Of a stretch of 64,000 nucleotides of DNA, positions 43,589-53,069 are shown in pieces (within the stretch, counting starts at the first letter, position 1; each line of letters begins with the position of its first letter). The notes beneath the pieces are model-generated. The model saw nothing but the letters and a program-made list of their open reading frames with translations, was not told where the DNA came from and ran no database searches. Origin of the DNA: Rouxiella chamberiensis. GTDB lineage: Bacteria > Pseudomonadota > Gammaproteobacteria > Enterobacterales > Enterobacteriaceae. The stretch covers positions 3,968,001-4,032,000 of the forward strand of contig NZ_CP114058.1 of assembly GCF_026967475.1 (NCBI RefSeq), in the 5' to 3' direction. A program made the position numbers and the translations under genes.

Positions 43589-44467
43589 TTAGTGGATGCT
43601 GTCATTAGTGCTGTTGGCACCGGAACGGATAGACACCATGTCCATCGCATCGAAGAGATAATGACTGCCGCAATAGTCGCAGTGCATGTCAATTTCCTTA
43701 TCTTCTTCAAGCATTTCCAGAATTTCGGCATCAGGCAGCGTCAGCAAGGCATCGGCGCAGCGCTGACGGGAGCAGGTGCACTTGAAGCACACGTCCTGCG
43801 GCTCATACAGCGTGACCTCTTCCTGGTGATACAGACGATAAAGTACTTCGTTCGCCGGCAGGGTGAACAGCTCTTCCGCCTTGATGGTCGTGGTCAGTTG
43901 CGCCAGGTGACTGAACTCTTCCGCATCGGTTTCCTGCGCAGGCAGAACCTGAAGCAGCATCCCGCCTGCGGCCGCCTTGCCTTCGGACTCGCCGGTGCGA
44001 ATGAAGATGCGGGTTGGCAGCTGTTCGGAGCGCATGAAGTAGTCTTCCAGACATTCGGCCAGCGTTTCGCCTTCCAGACCCACAACGCCCTGATAGCGCT
44101 CGCCTTCGGTCGGCGAAATGGTGATCACCATATAACCGTTGCCAAGCATCTGCTTAAGCGTACTGTCGGGGGCAATCTCACCCTGCAAACGCGCAACACC
44201 GCGCATCTCCTGAAGGTTATTGCCGTTGATAACGGCCAGCTTCAGAGGACCGTCGCCCTGAACCTGCACCGTGATATCGCCGTCGAATTTCAGGGTGGCC
44301 GTCAACAGGCTGGTAGCCACCAGCATTTCGCCCAGCAGATTCTGCACTTCGGCCGGATAATCATGGCCTGCCACTATCTGCTGGAAGGTGTCGCTCAGTG
44401 AAACCAGTTCACCGCGCACGGCGTGATGATTAAATAAATAACGATGTAATTGATCTTGGGTAGACAT
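43589..44467 (-). CDS. hslO: Redox-regulated chaperone Hsp33 (HslO)
   Basis: Cytoplasmic holdase switched on by oxidation. 292 residues, as in E. coli. The C-terminal zinc and redox switch is complete: [11 protein letters not shown] and, 30 residues on, [12 protein letters not shown]-terminal [25 protein letters not shown] 44467 is chosen over 44473 because AGGA sits six bases before it. Downstream of hslR in the hslR-hslO order seen in E. coli. Confidence 0.96.
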   Translation of the reverse strand: MSTQDQLHRYLFNHHAVRGELVSLSDTFQQIVAGHDYPAEVQNLLGEMLVATSLLTATLKFDGDITVQVQGDGPLKLAVINGNNLQEMRGVARLQGEIAPDSTLKQMLGNGYMVITISPTEGERYQGVVGLEGETLAECLEDYFMRSEQLPTRIFIRTGESEGKAAAGGMLLQVLPAQETDAEEFSHLAQLTTTIKAEELFTLPANEVLYRLYHQEEVTLYEPQDVCFKCTCSRQRCADALLTLPDAEILEMLEEDKEIDMHCDYCGSHYLFDAMDMVSIRSGANSTNDSIH

Positions 44468-44533
44468 ATTCATTCCTAATTTGGCGATTCCCGCGGCCTT
44501 TGGCTGTTCTGCCACCAATGACGCGTGAAGGGG

Positions 44534-44946
44534 CTATTCAGAATCGCTGTATTTAAATTTTATCAGGCTGCGCCGCTCTTTCTTGTCGGGCCGCCGATCG
44601 GGATGTGGCATCGTCAGGGCATTCATCTTGCGGGCCTGCGAGATTTTCTCTCGATTCGCCACGCTGGTTTCCGTTTCCCGATAAAGCTGCTGTGCCTGTT
44701 CTGCGCTGCGCCGTTGATCGGTGACATCCAGAACAATGACGACTTTCTCGTCGTTACCCTGACGCAGCTTGATTTCGGCGTTAAGCTCAACCAGCTTGCT
44801 GGGTTTCCCCGCTGGCCGTTGTAATGAACCTTACCGCCTTCGATCATCTCGCGGGCCAGCGCGCGTGTTTTATAGAAACGCGCAGCCCATAGCCATTTGT
44901 CGAGACGAACGGCGTTATCTTCCTTTTCTGGTGCTTTTCCCTTCAT
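44534..44946 (-). CDS. hslR: Heat-shock protein Hsp15 (HslR) (frame broken by one base)
   Basis: RNA-binding S4-domain protein that rescues stalled 50S subunits carrying nascent chains. S4 domain VRLDKWLWAARFYKTRALAREMIEGGKVHYNGQ is intact. One more G (coding strand) in the run 44807-44810 gives QRGKPSKLVELNAEIKLRQGND and the family tail LTMPHPDRRPDKKERR, ending FKYSDSE at TAG 44534-44536, about 138 residues. Part of the yrfG-hslR-hslO group. Confidence 0.9.
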
Positions 44947-44993
44947 GACTCCTCCCGTTTCGGCAGGGACATCATCGGCTGAGGCCGCGGCGG

Positions 44994-45659
44994 TTAACCT
45001 AGAGGTAACAGACTGCGGTAGTCACTGATTGAAGGATGGCCCTGAAATGACTTTGCCGCCATCGTGGAGTCGGGATTTTCTATTCCGAGACAGTAGCGGA
45101 TCCCGTAGGTTTTCGCTGCATCGAGAATAGGTTCGCCGTCGTCCACGAAAAGCGTTCTTGCCGGATCAAAACCGGTTTGCTGCTGTACGGCAGCCCAGAG
45201 GCGCTGATCTTCTTTCGGATAACCAAATGTGTGGGTGGAAAGTAATAAATCAAGGTGCTGGTCTAAACCGGTGTGCTCGATTTTTACGGCCAGGCTATGC
45301 GGATGGGCGTTTGTCAGCAAGATGGTTCGGCGGCCACTTTGACGCAACGCCTGTAAAAACGGGCCGGTGTCGTCGCGCAGACGCGCATTGCTGCCACTCT
45401 CCGTGGTCATCCGGTAAATATCCAGGTCGAGCTTTTTACTCCAATAGTCGAAGCAGTACCAGTTCATTGTGTGCTGTACGGCCAGATATTCCTGATGGAT
45501 ATGCTGTTTCGCCTCGGCCATCGAGATCTGCTGTTTCTCGCTGAGGGCCAGCGGAACCTGCTCGAGCCAGAAACGGCTGTCGAAGGCTAAATCCAGCAGC
45601 GTTCCGTCCATGTCGAGCAGAACGGTGTCGATGTCTTTCCAGTTCAGGTCCAGCGTCAT
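44994..45659 (-). CDS. yrfG: GMP/IMP nucleotidase YrfG (HAD family)
   Basis: HAD-superfamily phosphatase, 221 residues. Motif I TVLLDMDGTLLDLAF, motif II ILLTNAHPHSLAVK, and motif IV LFVDDGEPILDAAK. E. coli YrfG acts on GMP and IMP; the close match over the whole length (NWYCFDYWSKKL, LLLSTHTFGYPKEDQRLW) supports the same role. Between igaA and hslR on the same strand. Confidence 0.93.
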   Translation of the reverse strand: MTLDLNWKDIDTVLLDMDGTLLDLAFDSRFWLEQVPLALSEKQQISMAEAKQHIHQEYLAVQHTMNWYCFDYWSKKLDLDIYRMTTESGSNARLRDDTGPFLQALRQSGRRTILLTNAHPHSLAVKIEHTGLDQHLDLLLSTHTFGYPKEDQRLWAAVQQQTGFDPARTLFVDDGEPILDAAKTYGIRYCLGIENPDSTMAAKSFQGHPSISDYRSLLPLG

Positions 45660-45688
45660 GCAAGTATACTCGGTATTCGACGACGCAC

Positions 45689-47836
45689 TTAGTCGAGCGT
45701 GTGCGGCGTCGGGGTAATCAGTGTCGGATTAAAACAGTTACTGTAATAAGCCAGGATTTTTTCCATCCGCAGCTTGTCATTGAGTCGACGTTTAATCAAC
45801 AGCGCCACGTTGACGATAAGCGTGGCGACCACGATAACCAGCAAGATGGTGGTGCCGAGATAACGCCACAGCGTCGAGATATCCGGTTCGCTGTGCAGCG
45901 AAATATGCCGCGTGCCGTTGGCATCGATGCTGATGTTGGTAATGATGCCCTGCGCCGAGAAGGGGGTGTGCAGCAGCATGGATGACAGCGTTTGCAGCTG
46001 TTTCCACTGTTCGAGCGGATTATAGGCCAGCAGCGACACCGGCGGTTTGACCTCGGGAACCAGCTGCTTGCCTTCGTCATTACTGATAAGGAATCCGCCC
46101 GGCGGCGGGCTGTTGAGCGCTTCGGCGGCGCGCAGGGTTTCGTGCGAATAGAAGGCGGTGGTCGCCGTATTGACCAGTTCGTTGAGCGAATCGGCACTGA
46201 CCGGGCGCAGCAGCACATTCATGCCTTTAAGGGCGCCCGATTTGGCGCGTTTTACAAGCGTCACCCAGTTATCGGCGTTGCCCAGGTTCACCAGTGCATT
46301 CTTCAATCTCACACAATCTTCACTGTTGCTGCATAGCGCTTCGGTTTTCAGCACGATATCCGAAAAATCATCCAGCAGGATCATGCCCGATTTTTCGATG
46401 GCCGTCGCCAGCTGCGGGTTCAGCGTCTGCTCGACGCCATTGCTGCCCGGATGCAGCTGCGTGCGCACCGTCGCCAAGAGGTCATCGGCTGCTTCGATAG
46501 TCTCGGATTCCGGCATCGGCAGCGGGGCCGCTTCGTTCCAATAGACGGCGGAGCAGTCAAAAGGCATAAACGGCGAACTGTTTGCCGCGCTCAGGCGGGG
46601 AGGGACGTAGCACATGCCATTACCCTGCACCTTTAGCGTATCGCCCACGCGCAGCGGCGTTTTTTCAAGAGCCGCCACGCTGTTGACCTGCGTACTCTGC
46701 GCACCCTGCAACCAGGCAACGCTTAGCTTGAGCGGCAGACTTAGCGGAATGTAGGTCAGCATCACCAGCAGTAAAATCAGCGACACCAAGGTGTAAATCA
46801 GGTTTCTGCCCCAGCGCTGCAACGGGAAGTGCTTCACTTCGTCGTGCAGGGAAAGATAGCGGCCCTGACGCACGACCTGGCTGTTCAGGTAAACGTCGAT
46901 GTCGGTTTTCTGACCCAGTTCGCGGCTGATAAAAGGCTGCCAGTGCGGCGGATAGACCAGGTCGACAACGCCGAGTGAAATATTGCTGATATCGCCCTGC
47001 TTCGACTCGCCAAACAAACCCCAGCGTTTCGGCATGCCGCGCAGGCAGTGGATCTCTTTGCGGTTTCGGCCAAGCTTTTCAGACATCATGCGCCAGCCAA
47101 CCCATAGGGCGAGCAGCACGATGACGGCGCTCATCCACGGCAGGATGGCGGGAGGACCCACTAATGTCGCGAAAATCAGGATAAGGATAAGGGAAAGCGC
47201 AAAAGCTTCCCGTAATCCGCGCGATTGGGTCAGCTGATGTTCTTCCCGCGTTTCGTGACGGACACTGAGCAATTCGACGTGATCGTTCTCTTCAGGACGA
47301 ATCGAGGCGTTTTGCGGCGGCGTGGCAATCACGGCCGAGGTCACCGAAGCGCGGTCGTAAATATGGTCGACCAGCGAATGTCCGTTCAGTGAAATCACCA
47401 ACGGGATCGTTTGCGTCTTGATAAGCTCGACATGATTTTCCTGGGCGATGAACTGCTCCCAGAACAAAGGCAAATGAATTTCGGTGGTTTCGAGGAAATA
47501 ACGCCATTTATTGGGATCGTCGCTGGCGAGGCCGTAGCGGGTAATGGCGCGGGTCACGGAGTAGACATTTTCGCTTTTGGCGGTCAACGCCAGCTTGTCG
47601 CGCTGCAAAACGAGATTGCTGCGGTGCGTCATGGGCGTCTGGCTAAGCGGATCGTTCTGGCGGAAGTATTTCTCTACGGCATCGCGCTCCTGCTGAGTTA
47701 ATTTGCGCTGATTCGGTTTCGAGAAATGCATGCTGGAGGAAGCCAATCGTCGGCGTTGCAACGCAAATCTCAGGCCAAAGCCCGCGATAAGCAAAACTGC
47801 GCACAATAAAATCAGCGTCTCGACGACTGTACTCAT
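45689..47836 (-). CDS. igaA: IgaA (YrfF) inner-membrane inhibitor of the Rcs phosphorelay
   Basis: Large inner-membrane protein that keeps the Rcs envelope-stress system off. 715 residues against about 711 in E. coli. Membrane segments are visible at the N-terminus (TLILLCAVLLIAGFGLRFAL), near 205-245 (LILILIFATLVGPP, VIVLLALWVGWRMM), near 345 (LVSLILLLVMLTYIPLSL) and near 655 (ILLVIVVATLIVNVALLI), with a periplasmic part holding four Cys before the last. First gene of the group running to hslO. Confidence 0.93.
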   Translation of the reverse strand: MSTVVETLILLCAVLLIAGFGLRFALQRRRLASSSMHFSKPNQRKLTQQERDAVEKYFRQNDPLSQTPMTHRSNLVLQRDKLALTAKSENVYSVTRAITRYGLASDDPNKWRYFLETTEIHLPLFWEQFIAQENHVELIKTQTIPLVISLNGHSLVDHIYDRASVTSAVIATPPQNASIRPEENDHVELLSVRHETREEHQLTQSRGLREAFALSLILILIFATLVGPPAILPWMSAVIVLLALWVGWRMMSEKLGRNRKEIHCLRGMPKRWGLFGESKQGDISNISLGVVDLVYPPHWQPFISRELGQKTDIDVYLNSQVVRQGRYLSLHDEVKHFPLQRWGRNLIYTLVSLILLLVMLTYIPLSLPLKLSVAWLQGAQSTQVNSVAALEKTPLRVGDTLKVQGNGMCYVPPRLSAANSSPFMPFDCSAVYWNEAAPLPMPESETIEAADDLLATVRTQLHPGSNGVEQTLNPQLATAIEKSGMILLDDFSDIVLKTEALCSNSEDCVRLKNALVNLGNADNWVTLVKRAKSGALKGMNVLLRPVSADSLNELVNTATTAFYSHETLRAAEALNSPPPGGFLISNDEGKQLVPEVKPPVSLLAYNPLEQWKQLQTLSSMLLHTPFSAQGIITNISIDANGTRHISLHSEPDISTLWRYLGTTILLVIVVATLIVNVALLIKRRLNDKLRMEKILAYYSNCFNPTLITPTPHTLD

Positions 47837-48276
47837 CCTATCCCCGTTCAGATTCAGATGTGTTAGGCCATCTGATTGAAAATTCTACACATAATAAAAA
47901 TATGAAATTTAAGGTTCAAAATAGTTAGAACGTATCTTTTTATCAGGAAGAAGTTTTATTATTGTAATCAATATACTATTCGGATGAACGAATCGGTTCA
48001 TACCACTGTAAATAATAACAATATTCTCCCTCGACAGGGTATCGGCATAATCCTATTTTTAAATATGCCAACTTTTGTTATCACCCAAAGGCCATCCGAA
48101 AGCGGCCAGATATTACGCTATTTCGCCAAAAAAGGCAGGGGTGACGAATAATCACCTTCAAAGATTGCGATACGGGTGAGCATTAACGCATTATAGGGTT
48201 ATCAAGTGTTCGGCAGTAAAGGCTGGCTGTAGTCAGGTTTGGTCGCAGCGAGGGGGATATTATCATTGGGGACGAT
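47837..48276. other. AT-rich gap between igaA and nudE
   Basis: 440 bp between divergent genes. The igaA side (47880-48080) is clearly AT-rich. ATGAAC (47984-47989) and GTTCAT (47996-48001) form a short inverted repeat. Both promoters must lie here but cannot be fixed. No gene or RNA was recognised. Confidence 0.45.
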
Positions 48277-48834
48277 ATGGATAAGCATCTGCAAAAACCT
48301 AAGATCCTGAAAGTTGAAACTGTAGCTCGCTCCCGTTTGTTTACTATCGAGTCTGTCGACCTGACGTTCAGCAACGGCGAACAGCGCGTGTATGAACGAA
48401 TGCGTCCTTCAGACCGGGAAGCCGTGATGATTGTGCCGATTATCGGCGACGATCTGCTGCTGATTCATGAATACGCGGTCGGGATTGAAGGCTATGAGCT
48501 GGGCTTTCCCAAGGGGCTTATCGATCCGGGCGAGAGCGTTCTCGAAGCCGCAAACCGCGAGCTGATGGAAGAGGTCGGCTATGGCGCGCAGCATTTTGAC
48601 GTGCTGGCCAAACTGACAATGGCGCCTTCGTACTTTTCGAGCCGCATGAATATCGTTATCGCCAAATCGCTTTATCCCAAAAGTCTGGTAGGCGACGAGC
48701 CAGAGCCTCTGCCGCAAACCCGCTGGCCCATCTCGCGCATGATGGAGCTCTTGCAGCAGCCCGATTTCAACGAAGCAAGAAACGTTAGCGCGCTGTTTCT
48801 GGCCCACGATTTCCTGACCCGCCAGGCAAGATAA
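48277..48834 (+). CDS. nudE: ADP compounds hydrolase NudE
   Basis: Nudix hydrolase acting on NADH, ADP-ribose and diadenosine polyphosphates. 185 residues. The Nudix box is complete: GLIDPGESVLEAANRELMEEVGYG. N-terminal KPKILKVETVARSRLFTIES and C-terminal FNEARNVSALFLAHDFL match E. coli NudE. Ends at a strong terminator shared with mrcA. Confidence 0.96.
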   Translation: MDKHLQKPKILKVETVARSRLFTIESVDLTFSNGEQRVYERMRPSDREAVMIVPIIGDDLLLIHEYAVGIEGYELGFPKGLIDPGESVLEAANRELMEEVGYGAQHFDVLAKLTMAPSYFSSRMNIVIAKSLYPKSLVGDEPEPLPQTRWPISRMMELLQQPDFNEARNVSALFLAHDFLTRQAR

Positions 48835-48892
48835 TTTGCGCCGAAGACAGACGCCAAGCGCTCCGATTCCCAAAACACAGATTCCTCAATAG

Positions 48893-48930
48893 AAAAAGCC
48901 GGACTGAATCATCTTCAGTCCGGCTTTTTT
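48893..48930. terminator. Bidirectional terminator between nudE and mrcA
   Basis: A perfect 16-bp stem (arms 48893-48908 and 48914-48929) with loop TCATC, and T runs in both directions. Confidence 0.92.
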
Positions 48931-48957
48931 ATGAGGCGTTAAAAAGCCTGGGATGCG

Positions 48958-51516
48958 TTAGAACAGCTCTTTCGACTGACCGTCGGTATCCATGATGGTA
49001 GTTCCGACATCGTGCACGGCGTGCTCGGTCGGCTGCGTGCCATCGATGAAGTATTCCGCACGACTGCCGCCGGAACCGTCAGCCAGCTTGCCGCTGCGCT
49101 TGTCGATATTGACGGTCACAATGCCCGGAGGAGGGCTGAGCATCTGCTCCGGCACGCCGTCGAGAATGGTTTTCATATACTCGTCCCATGCCGGTTGCGC
49201 GCTCTTCGCGCCGCCTTCGTAGCCGGAGAGCTGATCGTCAATTTCGCCCGAGGCCGTAGTGCGCCCCAAATCACGGCGGTGATCGTCAAAGCCGATATAC
49301 ACGGAAGTGACCACACCCGGACCGTATCCGGAGAACCACGCGTCTTTCGAGCTGTTTGTGGTGCCGGTCTTGCCGCCGATATCACGGCGTTTCAGGTCGC
49401 GGCCCGCACGCCAGGCCGTGCCCATCCAGCCGGGTTCGCCGTAGATGTTGCTGTTCAGCGCATCGTGAATCAGGAACGACAGCTGGGTGCTGATGACGTG
49501 TGGCGCATACTGCTGCTCACTGTCGCTCTGCACCTGATTTGGCGTCACCTGCTCAAGCTGAGGCTTCGGCACGGTGTCATTTTTCGCTTCACTCGACACC
49601 GCAACGTTTTCGACATTGTCGTCCGACAGCACTGCCGTCTTCTGCGAGTTACCGTAAATCACCGGAATGTCGCAGGTTTCACAGGCGATTCGCGGTTTGG
49701 CTTCAAACACGGTCTTGCCGAAATCATCGGTGATTTTGGCAATAAAGTAAGGGTCAATCAGGTAGCCACCGTTGGTCAGCGCAGCATAGCCACGCACCAG
49801 CTGCATGGGCGTGAAGGAGGCCGAACCCAGCGCCAGTGATTCCGAATGCACAATGTTTTCAGGCGGGAAGCCGAAACGTTGCAGATAATCGGCGGCATAG
49901 TCGACGCCCATCGCGCGCATCGCACGTACCATGACCACGTTCTTCGACTGTCCGAGACCCTGACGCAAACGAATGGGGCCGTCATAGGTTGCCGGTGAGT
50001 TTTTCGGACGCCATTCGGTGCCTGCGCCTGCATCCCAGCGGGTGATTGGCACGTCATTCAGGATTGACGCCAGCGTCAGTCCCTTGTCCATCGCGGCGGT
50101 ATACAGGAATGGCTTGATGTTCGAACCGACCTGACGCAGCGCCTGCGTTGCGCGGTTGAACTTGCTCTGGTTGAAGTCGAAACCGCCGACCAGCGCTTCG
50201 ACTGCGCCGGTAACGTTATTCAGAGAAACAATCGCCGAGTTGACGTCCGGCACCTGCGCCAGCCACCAGTCATTGCCGACTTTACGCACCCAGATCTGCT
50301 GACCCGGCTGCACCACGTCGCCCACTTTCTTGGGATTCGGGCCCTGACTGACATCGGAACGGAAGGCGCGGGCCCAGCTCATGCCGCTAAACGGCATGCT
50401 GATGTTGTCGCCGTTGGCCATGGTAGCCGTGGCCTGCGTGTTATCGATCTGCGTAACAACGGCCGGGAACAGCGGTCCATAGACGGGCAGCGTTTTCAGC
50501 GAGGCAACGATTTTCTTTTGATCCCACGCCATCTCGCCCACTTTCCACAGCTGGTTCGACGGACCCCGGTAGCCATGACGCATGTCGTAGGCCATCACGT
50601 TGTTGCGCAGGGCATCCTGTGCCGCCAACTGGGTTTTGCGGGTCACGGTGGTATAGACCTTATAGCCATCGTTGTAGGCGTTGTCGCCATAACGTTTCAC
50701 CATTTCCTGACGCACCATCTCGGTGAGATAAGGCGCGGAGAAAGCGATTTCCGGCGGATGGTAGTTCGCCACCAGCGGCTGCTGACGCGCGTCGTCGTAC
50801 TGCGCCTGAGTGATGTATTTTTCATCCAGCAGACGTGCCAGTACCACGTTGCGACGGGCAAGCGCGCGATCGTGCGAGTACAGCGGGTTAAAGGTCGACG
50901 GCGCTTTCGGCAGACCGGCAATCACGGCCATTTCACTCAGCGTCAGTTGGTCGACGTTTTTGCCGAAATAGACCTGCGCCGCAGAACCCACGCCATAGGC
51001 GCGATAACCCAGATAGATCTTGTTGAGATAAAGCTCGAGGATCTCGTCTTTGGTCATCATCTGTTCGATGCGGATAGCCAGGAACGCTTCTTTAATCTTT
51101 CGCGTCAGTGTGCGCTCTGGACTCAGGAAGAAGTTTCTCGCCAGCTGCTGGGTGATGGTACTCGCCCCCTGCGTTGCACGGCCGGACAGCATGGCAACCG
51201 AAGCCGCACGGAAAATACCGACCGGGTCGATACCGTGATGCTCATAGAAGCGGCTGTCCTCGGTGGCGATAAACGCATGCACCAGCTCCGGCGGGATCTG
51301 GTCGAGTTTCAGAGGAATACGACGCTTTTCACCGTACTGGGCGATTAATTCGCCGTCGGCGCTGTAAACCTGCATAGGTATTTGCAAGCGCACGTCTTTT
51401 AACGTCGCGACGTCCGGCAGCTGTGGTTCGATATATTTGTAGAGTCCATATATCGAGGTGGCTCCCAGCACAATGCAACACACTACAAGGATCAATAAAT
51501 ACTTTACGAACTTCAC
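48958..51516 (-). CDS. mrcA: Penicillin-binding protein 1A (MrcA)
   Basis: Bifunctional peptidoglycan synthase. N-terminal membrane anchor (VKYLLILVVCCIVLGATSIYGL), GT51 transglycosylase (ATEDSRFYEHHGIDPVGIFRA, QGASTITQQLARNFFLS), and transpeptidase with SXXK in VGSNIKPFLYT, SXN in GQSKNVVM, and KTG in GGKTGTTNSSKDAW. GTG 51516 is preferred because it aligns with the start of E. coli PBP1A and has GGGAA upstream; an in-frame ATG at 51540 would add 8 residues. About 852 residues. Divergent from hofM. Confidence 0.95.
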   Translation of the reverse strand: MKFVKYLLILVVCCIVLGATSIYGLYKYIEPQLPDVATLKDVRLQIPMQVYSADGELIAQYGEKRRIPLKLDQIPPELVHAFIATEDSRFYEHHGIDPVGIFRAASVAMLSGRATQGASTITQQLARNFFLSPERTLTRKIKEAFLAIRIEQMMTKDEILELYLNKIYLGYRAYGVGSAAQVYFGKNVDQLTLSEMAVIAGLPKAPSTFNPLYSHDRALARRNVVLARLLDEKYITQAQYDDARQQPLVANYHPPEIAFSAPYLTEMVRQEMVKRYGDNAYNDGYKVYTTVTRKTQLAAQDALRNNVMAYDMRHGYRGPSNQLWKVGEMAWDQKKIVASLKTLPVYGPLFPAVVTQIDNTQATATMANGDNISMPFSGMSWARAFRSDVSQGPNPKKVGDVVQPGQQIWVRKVGNDWWLAQVPDVNSAIVSLNNVTGAVEALVGGFDFNQSKFNRATQALRQVGSNIKPFLYTAAMDKGLTLASILNDVPITRWDAGAGTEWRPKNSPATYDGPIRLRQGLGQSKNVVMVRAMRAMGVDYAADYLQRFGFPPENIVHSESLALGSASFTPMQLVRGYAALTNGGYLIDPYFIAKITDDFGKTVFEAKPRIACETCDIPVIYGNSQKTAVLSDDNVENVAVSSEAKNDTVPKPQLEQVTPNQVQSDSEQQYAPHVISTQLSFLIHDALNSNIYGEPGWMGTAWRAGRDLKRRDIGGKTGTTNSSKDAWFSGYGPGVVTSVYIGFDDHRRDLGRTTASGEIDDQLSGYEGGAKSAQPAWDEYMKTILDGVPEQMLSPPPGIVTVNIDKRSGKLADGSGGSRAEYFIDGTQPTEHAVHDVGTTIMDTDGQSKELF

Positions 51517-51669
51517 CTGATATTTCCCATTCAATGACATTTGGGCAGTTTATAAACAGCCGCGCGCGCAGTACGGTAGTCGAAGGCAGAGTATAAAAGC
51601 AAGTCTGCCTCGGCGATATGCCCACCGAACTCGCTGGGTATCCTTTTACCGACAAGGAAGTGTAATACA

Positions 51670-52518
51670 ATGCGACACTTAACGTGGCAAGTGGGTCTGG
51701 ATATTCAAAACGGCTGTGCCAGAGCTATCGGCGTTCAGAAACGACGTAACGGATGGCAGTTGCGCCACTGGTGGCAGCAGCCGTTGCCGCAGGAGGTCAT
51801 GCGGCAAGGAATATTACATGAGACTGAACAATTAATCGTCATTTTATCGCGTTGGCGACGCCGTTTGCCGGGCACTTTTTCTCTGCGTATCTGTCTTCCT
51901 GCCGAGCGGATAATTCAGATTCGTCTGCCGACACCCGACATCCGGCTGCAGGAACCTCACCGCGACGCCTTCATCCGCACCTCCGCCGCCAAACAACTCC
52001 CGCTGGCGGTAGAGTCTCTAACGCTCGACTACCGCTGTGAATCCGCGGCTTCGACCGAGTTGATTGTAACGGCGGCAAGGCGCGAAGAGCTGGACTCCTG
52101 GCAGCATTGTCTGAAACAGGCGAAGCTGTTTCCCGAGACGGTCGAACTTACGCCCTGCGCGATTCAGGCGGCGGCCAGTGCGGCGGGCGTGCCGGCCGAA
52201 TCCTTGCTGCTGCATCGTCTCGAGCAACACTGGCTGTGGGTCGCGCCGCACGGCCTGCCGTTTCAGTTCGGGTTGCTGGAAGATGAAGACATTGACGAGC
52301 CTGCCCGGCTTCGCGAAAAGCTAGCCACCCTTTATCGCCATCGGAAACTCTGCAATGACGAGCTCTATTTCACCAGCACAGGCGATGATCCCTTGCCCGA
52401 CGGGATGCGCAGATGGTCTGCGTTTGACGCGTTTCAACAGGTGTCGCCGCCGCTGCCCGTGAATCCGGGTGCCTTTGCCATTGCCGCCGGTCTGGCAGTG
52501 CGCGCGGCTGATAACTGA
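51670..52518 (+). CDS. hofM: HofM, PilM-like pilus assembly protein
   Basis: 282 residues. N-terminal LTWQVGLDIQNGCARAIGVQ resembles the actin-like ATPase start of PilM/HofM. These cytoplasmic proteins help build the type IV pilus-like machine used for DNA uptake; in E. coli the hofMNOPQ genes are needed to use DNA as a nutrient. First gene of the cluster; its TGA overlaps the hofN ATG. E. coli HofM is somewhat shorter. Sequence is less conserved than that of its housekeeping neighbours. Confidence 0.85.
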   Translation: MRHLTWQVGLDIQNGCARAIGVQKRRNGWQLRHWWQQPLPQEVMRQGILHETEQLIVILSRWRRRLPGTFSLRICLPAERIIQIRLPTPDIRLQEPHRDAFIRTSAAKQLPLAVESLTLDYRCESAASTELIVTAARREELDSWQHCLKQAKLFPETVELTPCAIQAAASAAGVPAESLLLHRLEQHWLWVAPHGLPFQFGLLEDEDIDEPARLREKLATLYRHRKLCNDELYFTSTGDDPLPDGMRRWSAFDAFQQVSPPLPVNPGAFAIAAGLAVRAADN

Positions 52519-53060
52519 TGCTGCGCGTAAATCTTCTGCCATGGCGTGAAAGGCAGCGCCAGCGGCGTTATCGATTATGGACACGCGTTTTTATGCTCGG
52601 GATGGCGGCGATAGCAGCGGCATTGCTGCTGGCCGGTTTCTTTCATCGGCAACTTAACCAGCAACGCGAGCTGAGTCTGAAAAGGCAAAGCGATTATCGC
52701 ACGGCGCTGCAAAGCCAGTTCGAGCGAGTCAATGCGCTTGAACTGGCGTATCGGCGGGCCGAGCAGATAAATGTGCAAATGGAGCAGCGGTTCGACCGCA
52801 GTCTGCAATACGTGCAGCTATTGCGCCATCTTTCACAGGTGATGCCGCAGCAGGTCTGGGCAACACGGCTTAGTCAGAACGCAGCCAACGTGGTGCTGGA
52901 AGGCCGCAGCGCAAACTATGAAGCGGTGCTGGCACTCGATAGCGCCTTGCCGCACGACGCGCTGTTTCCTCGAATTCAGCTGCGGGAAGTGAAACAGCTT
53001 CCCGCCGAAGAGCTCTCTTTTTCGCTTAACGCCACGCTGCAATCCGCAGAGGGCGAATGA
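52518..53060 (+). CDS. hofN: HofN, PilN-like pilus assembly protein
   Basis: 180 residues. Starts MLRVNLLPWRERQRQRRYR, the PilN signature, then one membrane segment (MLGMAAIAAALLLAGFFH) and a coiled-coil-rich periplasmic part ending in a PilN-like domain. Inner-membrane partner of HofM and HofO. ATG 52518 overlaps the hofM stop by one base. Confidence 0.87.
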   Translation: MLRVNLLPWRERQRQRRYRLWTRVFMLGMAAIAAALLLAGFFHRQLNQQRELSLKRQSDYRTALQSQFERVNALELAYRRAEQINVQMEQRFDRSLQYVQLLRHLSQVMPQQVWATRLSQNAANVVLEGRSANYEAVLALDSALPHDALFPRIQLREVKQLPAEELSFSLNATLQSAEGE

Positions 53061-53069
53061 GGCTACATT

